A stretch of 64,000 nucleotides of DNA, taken from NCBI GenBank assembly GCA_018223385.1, contig JAGTTR010000023.1, forward strand, positions 1 to 64,000, read 5' to 3'. Origin of the DNA: Oscillospiraceae bacterium Marseille-Q3528. GTDB taxonomy: Bacteria; Bacillota; Clostridia; Lachnospirales; Lachnospiraceae. The position numbers and the translations under genes are program-made. The notes beneath the pieces were generated by a model. That model was not told where the DNA came from. It did not search any database and worked only from the letters and a program-made list of their open reading frames with translations. Below, one piece after another: positions 8,839 through 17,204 of the stretch. Each line of letters starts with the position of its first letter. The first letter of the stretch is position 1.

Positions 8839-9075
8839 TTATAACTCTAATGAATCTTCTGTATCTACCCACATCTGTAAATTGCCCTCAAGATATAATC
8901 TCGCATATTCAAGTGGTTCATCGACTGCAAGTGAAGTCAATGCACAGTCTGATCCGGGTGTGGTTTTTAAATCCTTTTCGGCTTCCCAGCAGTCAATGCG
9001 AAGCATATAGCCAACATTTGTATAAATGTCAATGCTGTTTCGTTGTGGATTGTATTCTGCAAATATTGTTCTCAT
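8839..9075 (-). CDS. Small protein, DUF6061-like
   Basis: This 78-residue acidic protein starts MRTIFAEYNPQRN, with AGGAG about 8 nt before the ATG. It contains MLRIDCWEAE and EPLEYARLYLEG. I recognise it as the kind of short conserved protein found in mobile elements of gut Firmicutes, annotated DUF6061 as far as I recall. The function is unknown. It has no membrane segment or known catalytic motif. It is the only minus-strand gene in the first 27 kb and stands alone, which fits a cassette left by an integrated element. Confidence 0.65.
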   Translation of the reverse strand: MRTIFAEYNPQRNSIDIYTNVGYMLRIDCWEAEKDLKTTPGSDCALTSLAVDEPLEYARLYLEGNLQMWVDTEDSLEL

Positions 9076-9224
9076 CGTATCCTATCTCCTTATCATTTAA
9101 TCAATCATTAGTAGCAAAAATTAAGAAGCATTTCAATCAGTCCACCATGTCACTTTTATTTTGTGTTATACTATTTTATATAATTTTTTTGGTCTCCGCT
9201 GCCGCTCTTCGTTCCACTACGGTC

Positions 9225-9298
9225 GGTTCAGAGCCAACGTCCACTGGACGTTGTGAACCGGTCGGCACAGAGCAGATGTCCACCGGACATCTTGTGCC
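9225..9298 (+). repeat. Two tandem 35-nt imperfect palindromes with a 39-nt period
   Basis: The first palindrome (9225-9259) has outer arms GGTTC and GAACC and inner arms AACGTCCA and TGGACGTT. The second (9264-9298) has outer arms GGCAC and GTGCC and inner arms AGATGTCC and GGACATCT. The arms differ between copies but co-vary, so the folded shape is kept. They lie in the 415-bp gene-free stretch 9076-9490. Apart from them I see only an AT-rich promoter-like stretch before 9491. They could be protein or RNA recognition elements of a REP-like family. Confidence 0.7.
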
Positions 9299-9490
9299 CT
9301 TGTATTTGCCCTTATCAGAGTTCATAAACACTGATGGGACGATATAACACAAGGGAAAAAATAAGGGAAAGCTCACCTGCGACAAATCTAGTGTTTTCAA
9401 GGGTTTGCGGAGAATTTAATAACAAAATGTAACAGTTATTAAATCTCTTAAAACAGGTGAAATCTCAATCGGAATTGTGGAGGTGCTTTT

Positions 9491-9859
9491 ATGGAATTAA
9501 AGAGAATTCATCAAGACTTCTCAGTCTGCCAAGTAGAAGATTATTCACTTGTGAATTTTGAGTCTCAATATTGCTTTATTGGAAAGACTGACGAAGAGAA
9601 ATCACTTGTATGCGCTACAGGCGAAGCTCCAGCCAATGCTGTTCGGTGCGATGATGGATGGAAAGCTTTTCGCATTCAGGGCATTTTGGATTTTTCGCTG
9701 GTTGGAATATTATCGAAAATTGCTGTAATTTTGGCAAATCATGAGATCTCTATTTTCGCTGTATCCACTTATAATACAGATTATGTTTTGATAAAAAGCG
9801 AAAATTATCAGAGAGGATTGGAAATTCTGGAAGCCGCAGGGTATAAGATTGTGGACTGA
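9491..9859 (+). CDS. ACT-domain protein
   Basis: The 122-residue protein starts at ATG 9491 behind GTGGAGGTG. Residues about 60-120 carry the ACT fold pattern: the GILDFSLVGILSKIAVILAN helix, ISIFAVSTYNTDYVLIK and a final EAAGYKIVD strand. This matches small CASTOR/TyrKc-like ACT proteins that bind amino acids or other small effectors. There is no catalytic domain, so it is likely a stand-alone sensor or regulatory subunit. The gene stands alone, and its stop codon falls inside a 12-nt sequence repeated at another gene's stop at 12028. Confidence 0.8.
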   Translation: MELKRIHQDFSVCQVEDYSLVNFESQYCFIGKTDEEKSLVCATGEAPANAVRCDDGWKAFRIQGILDFSLVGILSKIAVILANHEISIFAVSTYNTDYVLIKSENYQRGLEILEAAGYKIVD

Positions 9860-9980
9860 CAACTTCAGTATTTTGAAAACAGGTATAATGTTATCGTCTG
9901 GGATGCGCCGGCACACATTCTTTTTTGTCCGGAAGCGTGGTTATACATTGCACATAGACGCACCTGAGGGAGGGACGAAA

Positions 9981-10336
9981 ATGGAAACTGAAAAAGTATA
10001 TGCTATGCCATTTGCAAAAATATATCCTATACTGGTGGCAAAGGCAGTCGGCAAGGGGCGGACGCAGGCAGAAGTAGATGAAATTATTGGGTGGCTGACG
10101 GGTTACAGCGCCCCGCAAATTGAGGCTGCGGTGCAGAATGGAACGCTGTATGGAGATTTCTTTCGAGACGCTCCGCAGCTCAATCCGGACCGGGTGCTCA
10201 TAAAGGGCAGCGTCTGCGGCGTAAAGCAGGAGGGTATCGAAGAGCCGCTGATGAAGGAGATCCGCTATTTGGAAAGCTGGTGGAAGAGCTGGCTAAGGGC
10301 AAAGCGATGGAGAAGATCAAGCGGACAAACAAATGA
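9981..10336 (+). pseudogene. DUF2200 protein gene with a frameshift
   Basis: The start METEKVYAMPFAKIYPILVA and the following sequence match DUF2200, a small cytosolic family of unknown function. The frame is normal up to EIRYLE near 10273. The expected ending, KLVEELAKGKAMEKIKRTNK, then continues in the next frame to TGA at 10334-10336, so one base appears to be missing near 10272. Read without correction, the protein gains an unrelated basic tail of about 37 residues ending at 10385. Either this is a recent pseudogene or a base was lost in the assembly. Confidence 0.75.
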
Positions 10337-10350
10337 GGAAAAGCAGCCTA

Positions 10351-10379
10351 TTACACACCGACAGAGAATGTGGTATAAT
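10351..10379 (+). promoter_or_regulatory. Promoter for the acetyltransferase gene
   Basis: TTACAC (10351-10356) and a perfect TATAAT (10374-10379) are separated by 17 bp. The -10 box ends 32 bp before the ATG of the acetyltransferase. The promoter overlaps the tail of the frameshifted DUF2200 frame, which suggests that tail is not under coding selection. Confidence 0.6.
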
Positions 10380-10411
10380 CCTTGAAAAAACACTGTATGG
10401 AAAGGACAAAC

Positions 10412-11008
10412 ATGATGAACGCTCTGGATATTATGAAACACCCTGCCGCCTATGTCAGTGGCTATGAAAACATCCCCACGGAGGAACAGTACCGTGCAAA
10501 GCAACTGTGCTGGGAGTACAACCGCACCGCTCCCAACGAACAGGAAAAGCGGCGCAGTATCCTGCAGACCCTGCTGGGCACCTGCTCTCCCATGACCGGC
10601 ATTGAGTCGGATTTCCACTGTGACTATGGCTTCAACATCCATACCCACGGCTTGGCGGTCATCAATTATAACTGTGTTATTCTGGATACCTCTCCGGTAA
10701 ACATCGGAGCAGGTGCCTTTATTGCCCCCGGCGTATGCCTTGCCTGCTCCGGTCATGCCATCGATCCGGAGCAGCGCAGCCACGGCATTGGCACCTCGTC
10801 ACCCATTACGCTGGAGGAAAACGTCTGGATCGGCGCAAATTCCACTGTCTGTGGCGGCGTTACCATCGGGGCAGGCTCGGTTATCGGGGCGGGAAGCGTC
10901 GTCACTCATGACATTCCCGCCGGCGTCATCGCTGCAGGGGTGCCCTGCAAGGTGATCCGCCCCATTACCGAAAAAGATAAGTTCAAGCCGGAGGATATTC
11001 TGTTCTGA
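10412..11008 (+). CDS. Maltose/galactoside O-acetyltransferase-like hexapeptide protein
   Basis: I chose ATG 10412 (MMNALDIM), with AAAGGA 5-10 nt upstream; the frame stays open upstream to a TTG at 10382. The 198-residue protein has the N-terminal helical cap of the Maa/LacA family. Left-handed beta-helix hexapeptide repeats follow: PVNIGAGAFIAPGV, ITLEENVWIGANSTV and VTIGAGSVIGAGSVVTHDIP, with the active-site His in CSGHAID. Such enzymes move acetyl groups from acetyl-CoA to sugars. The gene is GC-richer than both neighbours, which fits a separate origin within this mosaic region. Confidence 0.88.
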   Translation: MMNALDIMKHPAAYVSGYENIPTEEQYRAKQLCWEYNRTAPNEQEKRRSILQTLLGTCSPMTGIESDFHCDYGFNIHTHGLAVINYNCVILDTSPVNIGAGAFIAPGVCLACSGHAIDPEQRSHGIGTSSPITLEENVWIGANSTVCGGVTIGAGSVIGAGSVVTHDIPAGVIAAGVPCKVIRPITEKDKFKPEDILF

Positions 11009-11135
11009 GAAATTCAGATCGGAAACTCTGAAAAAAGCCCTCCGGGGACATTTTTGTTTTTCGCCATGTTTTTCTGCGGGGAGAAGGCATGGTATACTGA
11101 GAGCGACAACTCGGAATTTATAAAGGAGAATATTG

Positions 11136-11738
11136 ATGAAACTATTTTTATGTTCGCACTTTTCAAGTGTAGGAAGTCTGATAAAGGAAGAAATTGAAAA
11201 TAAGAAAGTCGCATTTATTCCAACAGCTTCACTGCGTGAAGGCTACACCGGTTATATCGGTTCGGCTCGAAAATTATTCAAAAAGTTGGGAGCAATCGTA
11301 ACTGAAATTGATATTTCAACGGAGGCTTATTCAACGATACAGTCTGTTTTTGAAGAAGCAGATGTGATATATTTTACCGGCGGAAATTCTTTCTTTCTTA
11401 TGGACCAGCTCCGTAAAACGGGAACTGATGGACTGCTGAAAAAGGAATTGGCAAATGGAAAATTGATGATCGGCGAGTCGGCAGGCGCAATTATATGCGC
11501 TCCAAGCATCCAATATATCGAGCAAATGGATGAAAAGCCGGAGGACTACTCACAAGAAGATGATGCAGGGATTGATTTGATTGATTTCTATGTTCTTCCG
11601 CATTATCTTACAGCACCATTTAAGAAAGTTACCGAGAAAATAATGACTGAGTTTTCGGATTTGAATCTATGCCCAATTAACAACCGTCAGGGAATTGTAA
11701 TTGATGGTGAAGATTCAAAGGTTATTTGCAAAGACTAA
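11136..11738 (+). CDS. Peptidase E-like (family S51) class I glutamine amidotransferase-fold protein
   Basis: The 200-residue protein starts at ATG 11136, with AAAGGAG about 8 nt upstream. The nucleophile elbow GESAGA follows FTGGNSFFLMDQLR, the pattern of dipeptidase E and cyanophycinase relatives. The conserved LPHYLTAPF supplies the candidate His. Family members cleave aspartyl dipeptides or act as general Ser peptidases. The length is normal. The gene is single, AT-rich and sits in the mosaic accessory region, so it may be a mobile cassette. Substrate unknown. Confidence 0.85.
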   Translation: MKLFLCSHFSSVGSLIKEEIENKKVAFIPTASLREGYTGYIGSARKLFKKLGAIVTEIDISTEAYSTIQSVFEEADVIYFTGGNSFFLMDQLRKTGTDGLLKKELANGKLMIGESAGAIICAPSIQYIEQMDEKPEDYSQEDDAGIDLIDFYVLPHYLTAPFKKVTEKIMTEFSDLNLCPINNRQGIVIDGEDSKVICKD

Positions 11739-11794
11739 TTTGAAAATTCCAGTTTTTGAAACTGAGAAATCGCAATTTAAGGAGGCAAAGTACA

Positions 11795-12031
11795 ATGAAA
11801 AAAGCTATTATTATGATGATTGTGGTATTTGCTTTAGTTGTTTGGCCGTTCAGCGGTGTGTGGCAGCTCTTGTCTGGCATCATTGGCGGTGGAGTCCGAG
11901 AATCCTTTATTTATCCGATTTATGGTGGAATTATTCTTCTTTCAGGTATTATAGTCGTTTGTACTGAACTCATTCTGGAAGAAATCAAATCGTTAAAAGA
12001 CGATATAAAAGATAAAAAAGAAGGATGCTGA
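11795..12031 (+). CDS. Small two-helix membrane protein
   Basis: This 78-residue protein starts at ATG 11795, with AAGGAGG 9 nt upstream. It has two hydrophobic segments, residues 3-30 and 40-62, and then a charged helix, EEIKSLKDDIKDKKEGC. No family is recognised. It follows the peptidase gene by 56 bp and may share its transcript. Its TGA lies within the 12-mer shared with the end of the ACT-domain gene. Confidence 0.65.
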   Translation: MKKAIIMMIVVFALVVWPFSGVWQLLSGIIGGGVRESFIYPIYGGIILLSGIIVVCTELILEEIKSLKDDIKDKKEGC

Positions 12032-12060
12032 CAACTTCAAGTTTGTTGATGCAAAGCAGA

Positions 12061-12200
12061 GGCGGTAACTATTGATAAGTTCCCGCAAACCGATGAGGCA
12101 CTGGACATGTTTCCACAAACCGATGAGGTAAAAAAGAGAGCAGTTCAGACGTCTAAACGCATGTCGAGACGGTAGCTTTGCTTCTGTAGCGCATTCAGCG
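12061..12200 (+). pseudogene. rlmD/rumA-like scraps (integration scar)
   Basis: One frame reads DKFPQTDEALDMFPQTDEV, two tandem versions of the DMFPQT segment that precedes HVET in RlmD. About 30 bp further on, in another frame, 12161-12187 reads HVETVALLL before a stop. The 14-mer ATGTCGAGACGGTA there matches the rlmD remnant at 1784-1797 at 12 positions. No complete gene is present. The rest of the 481-bp stretch 12032-12512 holds no gene, only three imperfect copies of GGATTAGATGTCA at about 12336, 12362 and 12456. Confidence 0.55.
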
Positions 12201-12512
12201 TGGCGTAAGACAAATTAAAAAACATAAATTCCGGGCTTTTTCGGGAGTTGGGATTAGAAGCTTGACTTCTGAAAAGGCGCGGTTATTTTATGTGGAAACA
12301 TATCTACTGCAAAATGTGTGTCAGGTTGTAACCTCGGATTAGATGTCACGATTTGAGGCGGTGGATTAGATGTCAGGCATATTGGGACGATTTTTGGAAA
12401 ACGAAAAGGGCTGACAACCAATCTGGCAACTCAACCATTTGGGGGGTGCAGGCGGTGGAATAGATGTGAAGGAGAATTGATTAGATCAGAAGTAGAAGGA
12501 GAGTCTCTCGCT

Positions 12513-12938
12513 ATGATCAGAGAATTACGAAAAGCAGATATCAATATAGTTGCAGATATATGGTTGGATACCAATATAAAGGCCCATTATTTTATCTCTG
12601 CTCAATATTGGAAAAGAAATTTGGAGCTTGTGAAAGAACTGCTGTTGCAGGCAACCGTCTATGTCTATGAAGATAATTATGAGATACAGGGCTTTATCGG
12701 AATGAATGGTGAATATATAGAAGGCATTTTTGTTTCTGAGGCAATGCAGTCGCAGGGCATTGGCAAAATTCTGCTGAATTATGTAAAGGATACAAGGAGC
12801 AAACTGCTTTTAAATGTATATCAAAAAAATATACCGGCCATATCTTTTTATCAGAGAGAAGGATTTGAGATTCAGTATAGCGGCCTGGATGAAGCTACCG
12901 GGGAAAAAGATTATGTAATGGCATGGCAGCAGAAATAG
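12513..12938 (+). CDS. GNAT-family N-acetyltransferase
   Basis: ATG 12513 is preferred because the family starts MIREL and GGAGAG lies about 10 nt upstream. An upstream TTG at 12477, with its own AAGGAG, would add 12 residues. The 141-residue protein shows the GNAT core: EGIFVSEAMQSQGIGKILLN, with the acetyl-CoA loop Q/RxxGxG as QSQGIG, and NIPAISFYQREGF. It resembles YjaB-like proteins that acetylate small molecules or tRNA-linked amines; the substrate is unknown. Confidence 0.88.
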   Translation: MIRELRKADINIVADIWLDTNIKAHYFISAQYWKRNLELVKELLLQATVYVYEDNYEIQGFIGMNGEYIEGIFVSEAMQSQGIGKILLNYVKDTRSKLLLNVYQKNIPAISFYQREGFEIQYSGLDEATGEKDYVMAWQQK

Positions 12939-12968
12939 AAATTCTAATTGTTTTGTAGGAGGTAAAAA

Positions 12969-13721
12969 ATGTCAGATAAAATGGAGGTATACTATTTCAG
13001 TCCCACAGGAGGGACGAAAAAAGTGAGTAGTATTTTTGCGGATGCGATGGAAAAAGAAGTAATTTGGCATGATCTGGGAAGTAAGGAACCTATGATGGAG
13101 AAGCCGGAAGGCAAAATGATTGTTGTTGCAGCTCCTGTTTTTGGAGGCCGTATTCCTTCGGTTGTACGTGAGAAAATAGAAAAACTCTCAGGAACCGGAA
13201 AAAAGGCAGTAACGATAGCGGTCTATGGAAATCGGGCATATGAAGATGCTCTGTTGGAAATGAATGACATTTTGATGAAATGTGGATTTACAGTAATTGC
13301 TTCAGGTGCATTTGTAGCGCAGCATTCCATGGCACCTGAAGTAGGAGCGGGAAGACCAGATGGAGAAGATGAGAAAGAAATCCATAAATTTGCAGAATCT
13401 GTCAAGAATAGCACTGCTACAGAGAATGTTCATGTTCCAGGCAATCGTCCATACAAACCAGAGATGAATATGCCGGTTACGCCAATTTCTATACCATCCT
13501 GTACGATGTGTGGAAAATGCGTAACGGTCTGTCCGACAAACGCTATTTCAGTTTCAGATGGAGCAGTGATTACGGATGCAGAGAAATGTATTCTTTGTAT
13601 GGCCTGTACTCATGTCTGTACGGAACAGGCGAGAATTCGTCCACTTCCATTACAGCAGAAAACGGAACAGATGCTTGGCGCCTTAAAGAGTGTCAGAAAC
13701 AAAAACGAAGTGTTCTTATAA
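12969..13721 (+). CDS. EFR1-type flavodoxin-ferredoxin fusion
   Basis: This 250-residue protein starts behind TAGGAGG. Residues 1-150 are flavodoxin-like, with the FMN phosphate loop SPTGGTKK and APVFGGRIP. Residues 175-225 contain two 4Fe-4S binding motifs, CTMCGKCVTVCP and CILCMACTHVC. This is the layout of EFR1 ferredoxin-like proteins common in anaerobes, which pass electrons in the cytosol; their partners are not well defined. The second motif ends VCTEQA, lacking the usual Pro after the last Cys, a mild deviation. From here on, content looks like core chromosome. Confidence 0.9.
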   Translation: MSDKMEVYYFSPTGGTKKVSSIFADAMEKEVIWHDLGSKEPMMEKPEGKMIVVAAPVFGGRIPSVVREKIEKLSGTGKKAVTIAVYGNRAYEDALLEMNDILMKCGFTVIASGAFVAQHSMAPEVGAGRPDGEDEKEIHKFAESVKNSTATENVHVPGNRPYKPEMNMPVTPISIPSCTMCGKCVTVCPTNAISVSDGAVITDAEKCILCMACTHVCTEQARIRPLPLQQKTEQMLGALKSVRNKNEVFL

Positions 13722-13757
13722 GGTGAAGTAGCATACCGAAAGACAGCAGTATTTGTG

Positions 13758-13856
13758 ATGACATCATTTATCGAAATAGCTCAAATTTTCACAGGACGAA
13801 CGACGGATATGGAACTGCTGGCATCGATTGCCAGACTACAGGATATTTTCATTTGA
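13758..13856 (+). other. Possible 32-residue reading frame, unknown
   Basis: The frame starts MTSFIEIAQIFTGRT and ends at TGA 13854-13856. It may be the tail of a lost gene, since the stretch 13722-13965 is otherwise gene-free and ends in a poly-T tract at about 13866. No ribosome binding site stands out. I do not recognise the sequence. Confidence 0.25.
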
Positions 13857-13965
13857 TACATTACTTTTTTTTTTCGGGAAAAGCTTTCAGCTGCTAAGAC
13901 TGAAGAAATTATCAGGAAGATAGATGCGGGTCAGGGGAACAACGATCATAGAGAGGAAAATAAAA

Positions 13966-14685
13966 ATGCGAGGTTTGGGAACGATCATCAATGCGCTGGC
14001 CATTCTGGTGGGCGGCGTGCTGGGCATCCTGTTCAAACGCTTTCTGAAGGAACGTTATCAGGATACCATCATTAAAGCCACAGGTTTTTCTGTGGTGTTT
14101 CTGGGAGCGGCAGGAACGCTCTCCAAAATGCTGGCCATCGGGTCAGACGGGACTTTGAGCACCAGAGGATCCATGGTGATGATTCTGTCACTGGCACTGG
14201 GGGCACTGCTGGGAGAACTCATTGATCTGGATGCGCAGTTTGAGCGTTTCGGCGAGTGGCTCAAGCATAAGACCCGCAGCGATGGTGACAATCAATTTGT
14301 CAGCGGTTTTGTGGCGGCCTCCCTGACGGTAAGTATCGGAGCCATGGCTGTCATCGGTTCCGTTCAGGATGGCATTTACGGCGATCATTCCACACTGGTG
14401 GCAAAGGCAATTCTGGATTTTATCATCGTTCTCATTATGGCATCGTCTATGGGAAAGGGCTGTGTGTTCTCATTTATTCCGGTGGCGGTGCTGCAAGGCA
14501 CCATGACTGCCCTTGCCGTGGTGCTCTCCGGCTTTATGACGGACGCAGTTCTGAACAATCTCTCACTGGTGGGTAATATCCTGATTTTTTGTGTGGGAAT
14601 CAATCTGGTGTGGCCTAAAACCATCAAGGTGGCAAATCTGCTGCCGTCTCTGCTGATCGCAGTGGCTATGGCGTATGGGGGCTGA
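13966..14685 (+). CDS. DUF554 membrane protein (YdfK-like)
   Basis: ATG 13966 (MRGLGTIINALAILVGG) is the family's usual start and has GAGAGGAA upstream; an earlier in-frame ATG at 13924 is unlikely. The 239-residue protein is polytopic, with about seven hydrophobic segments and conserved Gly-rich stretches such as FVAASLTVSIGAMAVIGSVQDG. DUF554 proteins are inner-membrane proteins of unknown transport role. It is followed closely by the PAP2 gene on the same strand. Confidence 0.9.
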   Translation: MRGLGTIINALAILVGGVLGILFKRFLKERYQDTIIKATGFSVVFLGAAGTLSKMLAIGSDGTLSTRGSMVMILSLALGALLGELIDLDAQFERFGEWLKHKTRSDGDNQFVSGFVAASLTVSIGAMAVIGSVQDGIYGDHSTLVAKAILDFIIVLIMASSMGKGCVFSFIPVAVLQGTMTALAVVLSGFMTDAVLNNLSLVGNILIFCVGINLVWPKTIKVANLLPSLLIAVAMAYGG

Positions 14686-14780
14686 TCCTGTGAATACGCA
14701 TGTGCATGCGGATGTTTGCTTTGGCAGCGGGAATGCAGCTGATGAAAGAAGAAAGTGGGGAAAGGAAAGAATGGGGAAAT

Positions 14781-15308
14781 ATGGGAATGGAATTTAAGAT
14801 TTTGGATTACCTGCAAAATATACGGACTTCTGTGGGCGATGCAGCGATGTGTTTTGTCACCATGCTGGGCGATGCGGGGATGATCTGGATTTTGTTGACG
14901 GTCATACTGCTGACAATTCCAAAGACGAGGAAAAGCGGTGCTGTATTGCTGGCAGCGTTATGTGCAGATCTTATATTATGCAATGGGATATTAAAAAATT
15001 TGTTTGCCAGAATACGTCCATACGATATAAATACACAGGTTCAGCTGCTCATTGCAAGACCGGATGATTTTTCTTTTCCCTCAGGTCATACAGCAGCATC
15101 CTTTACAGCAGTGGCGGCATTATATTTTTCAGGAGAAAAGAAACTGTGGAAAATGGCGTTGATCCTTGCGTGTCTGATCGCATTTTCCAGACTGTATTTA
15201 TATGTACATTATCCGACGGATATACTGGGTGGAATTTTGGTTGGAATTGCGGCCGGTTATATAGGCTATATTGTGGTGAACAGATGTGGTACAATACAGA
15301 ACAGATAA
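14781..15308 (+). CDS. PAP2-family membrane phosphatase
   Basis: The protein has the three PAP2 phosphatase motifs: KNLFARIRP, FPSGHTAA and SRLYLYVHYPTD. The two catalytic His and the Arg residues are all present. Five to six membrane segments surround them. Family members dephosphorylate undecaprenyl diphosphate or phosphatidic acid at the outer face of the membrane. The start is uncertain: ATG 14781 or 14787 fits the family length and has GGGGA just upstream, while the frame stays open back to 14700. Confidence 0.88.
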   Translation: MGMEFKILDYLQNIRTSVGDAAMCFVTMLGDAGMIWILLTVILLTIPKTRKSGAVLLAALCADLILCNGILKNLFARIRPYDINTQVQLLIARPDDFSFPSGHTAASFTAVAALYFSGEKKLWKMALILACLIAFSRLYLYVHYPTDILGGILVGIAAGYIGYIVVNRCGTIQNR

Positions 15309-15332
15309 ATGAAAAAATAGGAGGAGAACAAA

Positions 15333-16802
15333 ATGCCCTGTACAACAATACTGGTCGGCAAAAAAGCATCTTACGACGGCTCTACGATCATTGCCCGCAA
15401 TGATGATTCCGGCGCCGGTCATTTTACACCAAAGAAATTCGTGGTGGTGCACCCGGAGGAGCAGCCGCGAAAATATAAATCTGTGATTTCTCATGTGGAG
15501 ATCGATCTGCCGGAGGATCCCATGCGCTATACCTCCATGCCCAATGTGCTGGAAGGAAAGGGCGTGTGGGCGGCCAGCGGCGTGAACGCAGCCCATGTGG
15601 GCATGACGGCGACGGAGACGATCACCTCCAATCCCCGGGTGCTGGGGGCAGATCCGCTGGTGGAGTATCAGCCTGCCGCGGATGGCAGGGAAGAGGTGCC
15701 CGGCGGCATCGGCGAGGAGGACATCGTTTATCTGGTGCTTCCGTATATCCACACCGCCAGAGAGGGCGTGGCGCGTCTGGGCAGCCTGCTGGAACAGTAT
15801 GGCACTTACGAGATGAACGGCATCGCATTTCAGGATAAGGACGAGATCTGGTGGCTGGAAACCATCGGCGGTCATCACTGGATGGCAAAACGGGTGCCGG
15901 ACGATCACTATGTGGTGATGCCTAACCAGCAGGGCATTGTGGATTTTGATCTGGAGGATGCGCTGACGGCGCAGAAGGAACACATGTGCTCCGCCGACCT
16001 GGGGGAATTTATTGAAAAGTACCACCTGGATCTGTCTGTGGATGGAAAGTTTAACGCCAGAGCGGCGTTTGGCAGCCACGATGATGCGGATCATGTATAC
16101 AACACGCCCCGGGCCTGGTTCCTGCTGCGGTATTTTAACCCCCGCACGAAAAAATGGGATGGTCCGCTGGCAGATTATACGCCGGAGTCCGATGATCTGC
16201 CCTGGTGTATGGTGCCGGAGAAAAAGATCACGATAGAGGACGTAAAGTATGCTCTTTCTGCCCATTTTCAGGGAACACCCTATGACCCGTATGCCGCTTA
16301 CGGAGACGATTCTATGCGTGGCGCTTACCGTTCCATCGGCATCAACCGGAACGATTTCCTGTCAGTGATCCAGATGCGTTCCGAAAATCCGGTGGAGTGG
16401 ATCGCTTTTGCTTCCAATGCGTTCAACGTGCTGGTGCCGTTTTACACCGATGTGGAGGAGACACCTGCCTATGTATCCAACACGGCGGCGGACGTTTCCA
16501 CGGATAATTTTTACTGGGTGAGCCGCCTCATCGCGGCCATGGCCGACGCGTCCTATAAGGGTTCCATTTTCCATCTGGAGCGCTATCAGGAGAAGGTCAT
16601 GTCCGAGGGGCATGCCATCATCAACCGCTACGACGATCTTCTGGCGAAGGAGAGCGATCCCAAGGCACAGACCCGGCTGCGGCAGCAGGCCAATGAGGAA
16701 ATGGCACAGCTGCTGAAAAAGGATGCAGCCACCACGCTGGATCAGGTGCTGTTTGAACTGAGCAATCAGATGAAAAACTGCTACGCTCGGTCAGACGCAT
16801 AG
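15333..16802 (+). CDS. pepD: C69-family dipeptidase
   Basis: The 489-residue protein begins MPCTTILVGKKASYDGSTII behind AGGAGGAG. Cys3 is the expected N-terminal nucleophile exposed after processing, as in Lactobacillus PepD. The following DGSTIIARNDD is the family signature of this Ntn-hydrolase group. The length matches the 470-490 residues usual for C69. It hydrolyses a broad range of dipeptides in the cytosol. It stands 24 bp behind the PAP2 gene and could be cotranscribed. Confidence 0.93.
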   Translation: MPCTTILVGKKASYDGSTIIARNDDSGAGHFTPKKFVVVHPEEQPRKYKSVISHVEIDLPEDPMRYTSMPNVLEGKGVWAASGVNAAHVGMTATETITSNPRVLGADPLVEYQPAADGREEVPGGIGEEDIVYLVLPYIHTAREGVARLGSLLEQYGTYEMNGIAFQDKDEIWWLETIGGHHWMAKRVPDDHYVVMPNQQGIVDFDLEDALTAQKEHMCSADLGEFIEKYHLDLSVDGKFNARAAFGSHDDADHVYNTPRAWFLLRYFNPRTKKWDGPLADYTPESDDLPWCMVPEKKITIEDVKYALSAHFQGTPYDPYAAYGDDSMRGAYRSIGINRNDFLSVIQMRSENPVEWIAFASNAFNVLVPFYTDVEETPAYVSNTAADVSTDNFYWVSRLIAAMADASYKGSIFHLERYQEKVMSEGHAIINRYDDLLAKESDPKAQTRLRQQANEEMAQLLKKDAATTLDQVLFELSNQMKNCYARSDA

Positions 16803-16966
16803 CAGGAGTGAAAATCCGTAGAATTGCATGGAGAAAACCCCGCGCCCGGATCGCAGAAGCGGCTGGGCGCAGCCTGTGCGTTTGTCGGAAAATGGGGATG
16901 TGCATGTGATGAAATGGAAAATACAACGAGCCGGATGAAGGAACGAGGAAGGACAGGTGGAATCCT

Positions 16967-17161
16967 ATGGAATGGAAGGTCAGACGGATCCAGGAAGCGG
17001 ACTATGGATGTGAGGAGCGCCCTGCCGGTGAGCCTTTGCAGGTGCTGGTGACGCTGGAAAATCCCGCAGGAGAGCAGAAAACACTGCTGGTGGCGGATGA
17101 GTGGCTGTATGCACACGAAATCGACGAAGGGAGTGTCTGGACAGAGACGGCCCTTCTGTGA
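16967..17161 (+). CDS. Small conserved hypothetical protein
   Basis: This 64-residue protein (MEWKVRRIQEADYGCEERPA) starts at ATG 16967, with AGGTGG 6 nt upstream. It contains a pattern of beta strands (LQVLVTLENP, QKTLLVADEWLY) and an acidic end. I believe similar short proteins occur in Lachnospiraceae next to thrH, but no function is known. It lies 43 bp before thrH on the same strand. Confidence 0.6.
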   Translation: MEWKVRRIQEADYGCEERPAGEPLQVLVTLENPAGEQKTLLVADEWLYAHEIDEGSVWTETALL

Positions 17162-17204
17162 TAAGATGGGTGCATCAAAAAACTGTGCGATGGAGGAATG
17201 ACAT

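Noticed and set aside
9225..9298. A CRISPR array
   Set aside because: Only two units, differing in sequence and themselves palindromic, without spacers of even length and without cas genes.
15198..16265. A 355-residue minus-strand frame opposite the C69 dipeptidase
   Set aside because: It is a shadow of pepD, with no ribosome binding site and no recognisable domain.
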